Shown here: positions 62,545 to 62,681 of the stretch, one piece after another
How the letters are laid out: every line of letters begins with the position of its first letter
Numbering within the stretch: the first letter of the stretch is position 1
Assembly: GCA_017409025.1 (NCBI GenBank)
Contig: JAFQTN010000010.1
Coordinates: 1 to 62,681 of the forward strand
Length of the DNA: 62,681 nt
Direction: 5' to 3'
DNA from: Bacilli bacterium
GTDB taxonomy: Bacteria; Bacillota_I; Bacilli_A; RF39; UBA660
Notes under the pieces: model-generated
Told to the model about the DNA's origin: nothing
Seen by the model: the letters and a program-made list of their open reading frames with translations, nothing else
Databases searched by the model: none
Translations under genes and position numbers: made by a program

Positions 62545-62681
62545 TATGAACCCCGTTTCTTGGACATAGAAACGAGGTTTTTATATGTCAAAATTAAGTT
62601 ATGAAGATAAAATAGAAATTTATAATGAAAGAAAAAACGGAAAAACATTTAGTTATTTATCCACTAAATATAATATCAGAA
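62542..62681 (+). mobile_element. Left end of an IS3/IS150-like element, runs off the window
   Basis: TGATATGAACCCCGTTTCTT then GGACA resembles IS150-group terminal repeats (TGTACTG-x-ACCC-xxTTxTTGGAC). It contains an internal hairpin, AACCcCGTTTCT / AGAAACgaGGTT (62549-62580). The element starts exactly at the stop codon of the FemAB gene. The right end and the transposase remainder lie outside the window. Confidence 0.6.
62585..62681 (+). CDS. Transposase OrfA-type HTH protein (partial, 3' missing)
   Basis: 32 residues visible: MSKLSYEDKIEIYNERKNGK then TFSYLSTKYNIR. This is the first helix-turn-helix of IS3-family OrfA proteins, with the YEDKxEI...G...LSxKYNI pattern. It begins 43 bases inside the IS-like end. 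No clear ribosome-binding site; translation may be controlled by the overlying hairpin. Confidence 0.65.
   Translation, partial: MSKLSYEDKIEIYNERKNGKTFSYLSTKYNIR

Noticed and set aside
1-62681. CRISPR array
   Set aside because: No regularly spaced repeats of 20-45 bases with unique spacers; the repeats seen are tandem coding or dispersed.
1-62681. Mycoplasma-type code with TGA as Trp
   Set aside because: Genes end at TGA in several places (for example NeuC and the FemAB gene), and conserved tryptophans use TGG.

Overview
The window is very AT-rich DNA from a walled, low-GC Firmicute, most likely an uncultured Bacilli-like lineage (RF39 or Erysipelotrichales type). The evidence is FtsZ with a DIPPFIR tail, FtsA, a class A PBP next to RecU, an LCP ligase, a FemAB transferase, AddAB and an omega subunit. 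Because it makes peptidoglycan it is not a Mollicute, and TGA is used as stop with Trp encoded by TGG. Many promoters carry an extended -10 (TGnTATAAT) with a weak or absent -35 box. Several gene starts lie a few codons inside the longest open frame, downstream of a clear GGAGG or AGGTGA.

Region 1 (1-17,826) is a surface locus. It opens with the 3' end of a tandem-repeat surface protein (630-bp repeat), followed by a one-strand polysaccharide cluster: initiating sugar-phosphate transferase, a GT-B-like transferase, two Wzy-like polymerases, a MurJ/Wzx-type flippase, and a nonulosonic acid module (amidotransferase, NeuD/PglD-type acyltransferase, NeuB, NeuA, NeuC). A nucleotide-sugar dehydrogenase, a GT2 enzyme, a PglF-type 4,6-dehydratase and a DegT-type aminotransferase complete it. 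Together these can be read as a UDP-route pathway to a CMP-legionaminic-like acid with an acetamidino group. A 285-bp degenerate copy of the neuC/ugd junction lies upstream of the module as a direct repeat.

Region 2 (17.9-49.5 kb) is mostly housekeeping. It holds the LCP ligase, a radical SAM protein, a SpoIIM-like protein, MnmA, an XRE regulator with a probable operator, DUF1540, a CtpE-like P-type ATPase, an EnvC/PcsB-like M23 protein, a DUF1287 protein, ftsA-ftsZ, addB-addA, a PerM-type protein, rpoZ, a VanY-like peptidase, tRNA-Ser(GCU), recU-pbp1A, a GT2-TPR protein and a two-component system.

Region 3 (49.5-58.2 kb) starts with ssrA (tmRNA) and continues as an accessory island of minus-strand genes: paralogous membrane proteins, two membrane-anchored XRE regulators, a candidate type I toxin-antitoxin locus and secreted proteins. 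Four degenerate copies of the ssrA 3' end are scattered through it, three with a nearby terminator-like hairpin. This suggests repeated insertion at ssrA, although no integrase is present.

Region 4 (58.4-62.7 kb) returns to chromosomal genes: a CheD-like protein, a PAP2 phosphatase, TmcAL and a FemAB transferase. An apparent IS3/IS150-like element begins exactly at the FemAB stop codon and runs off the window.
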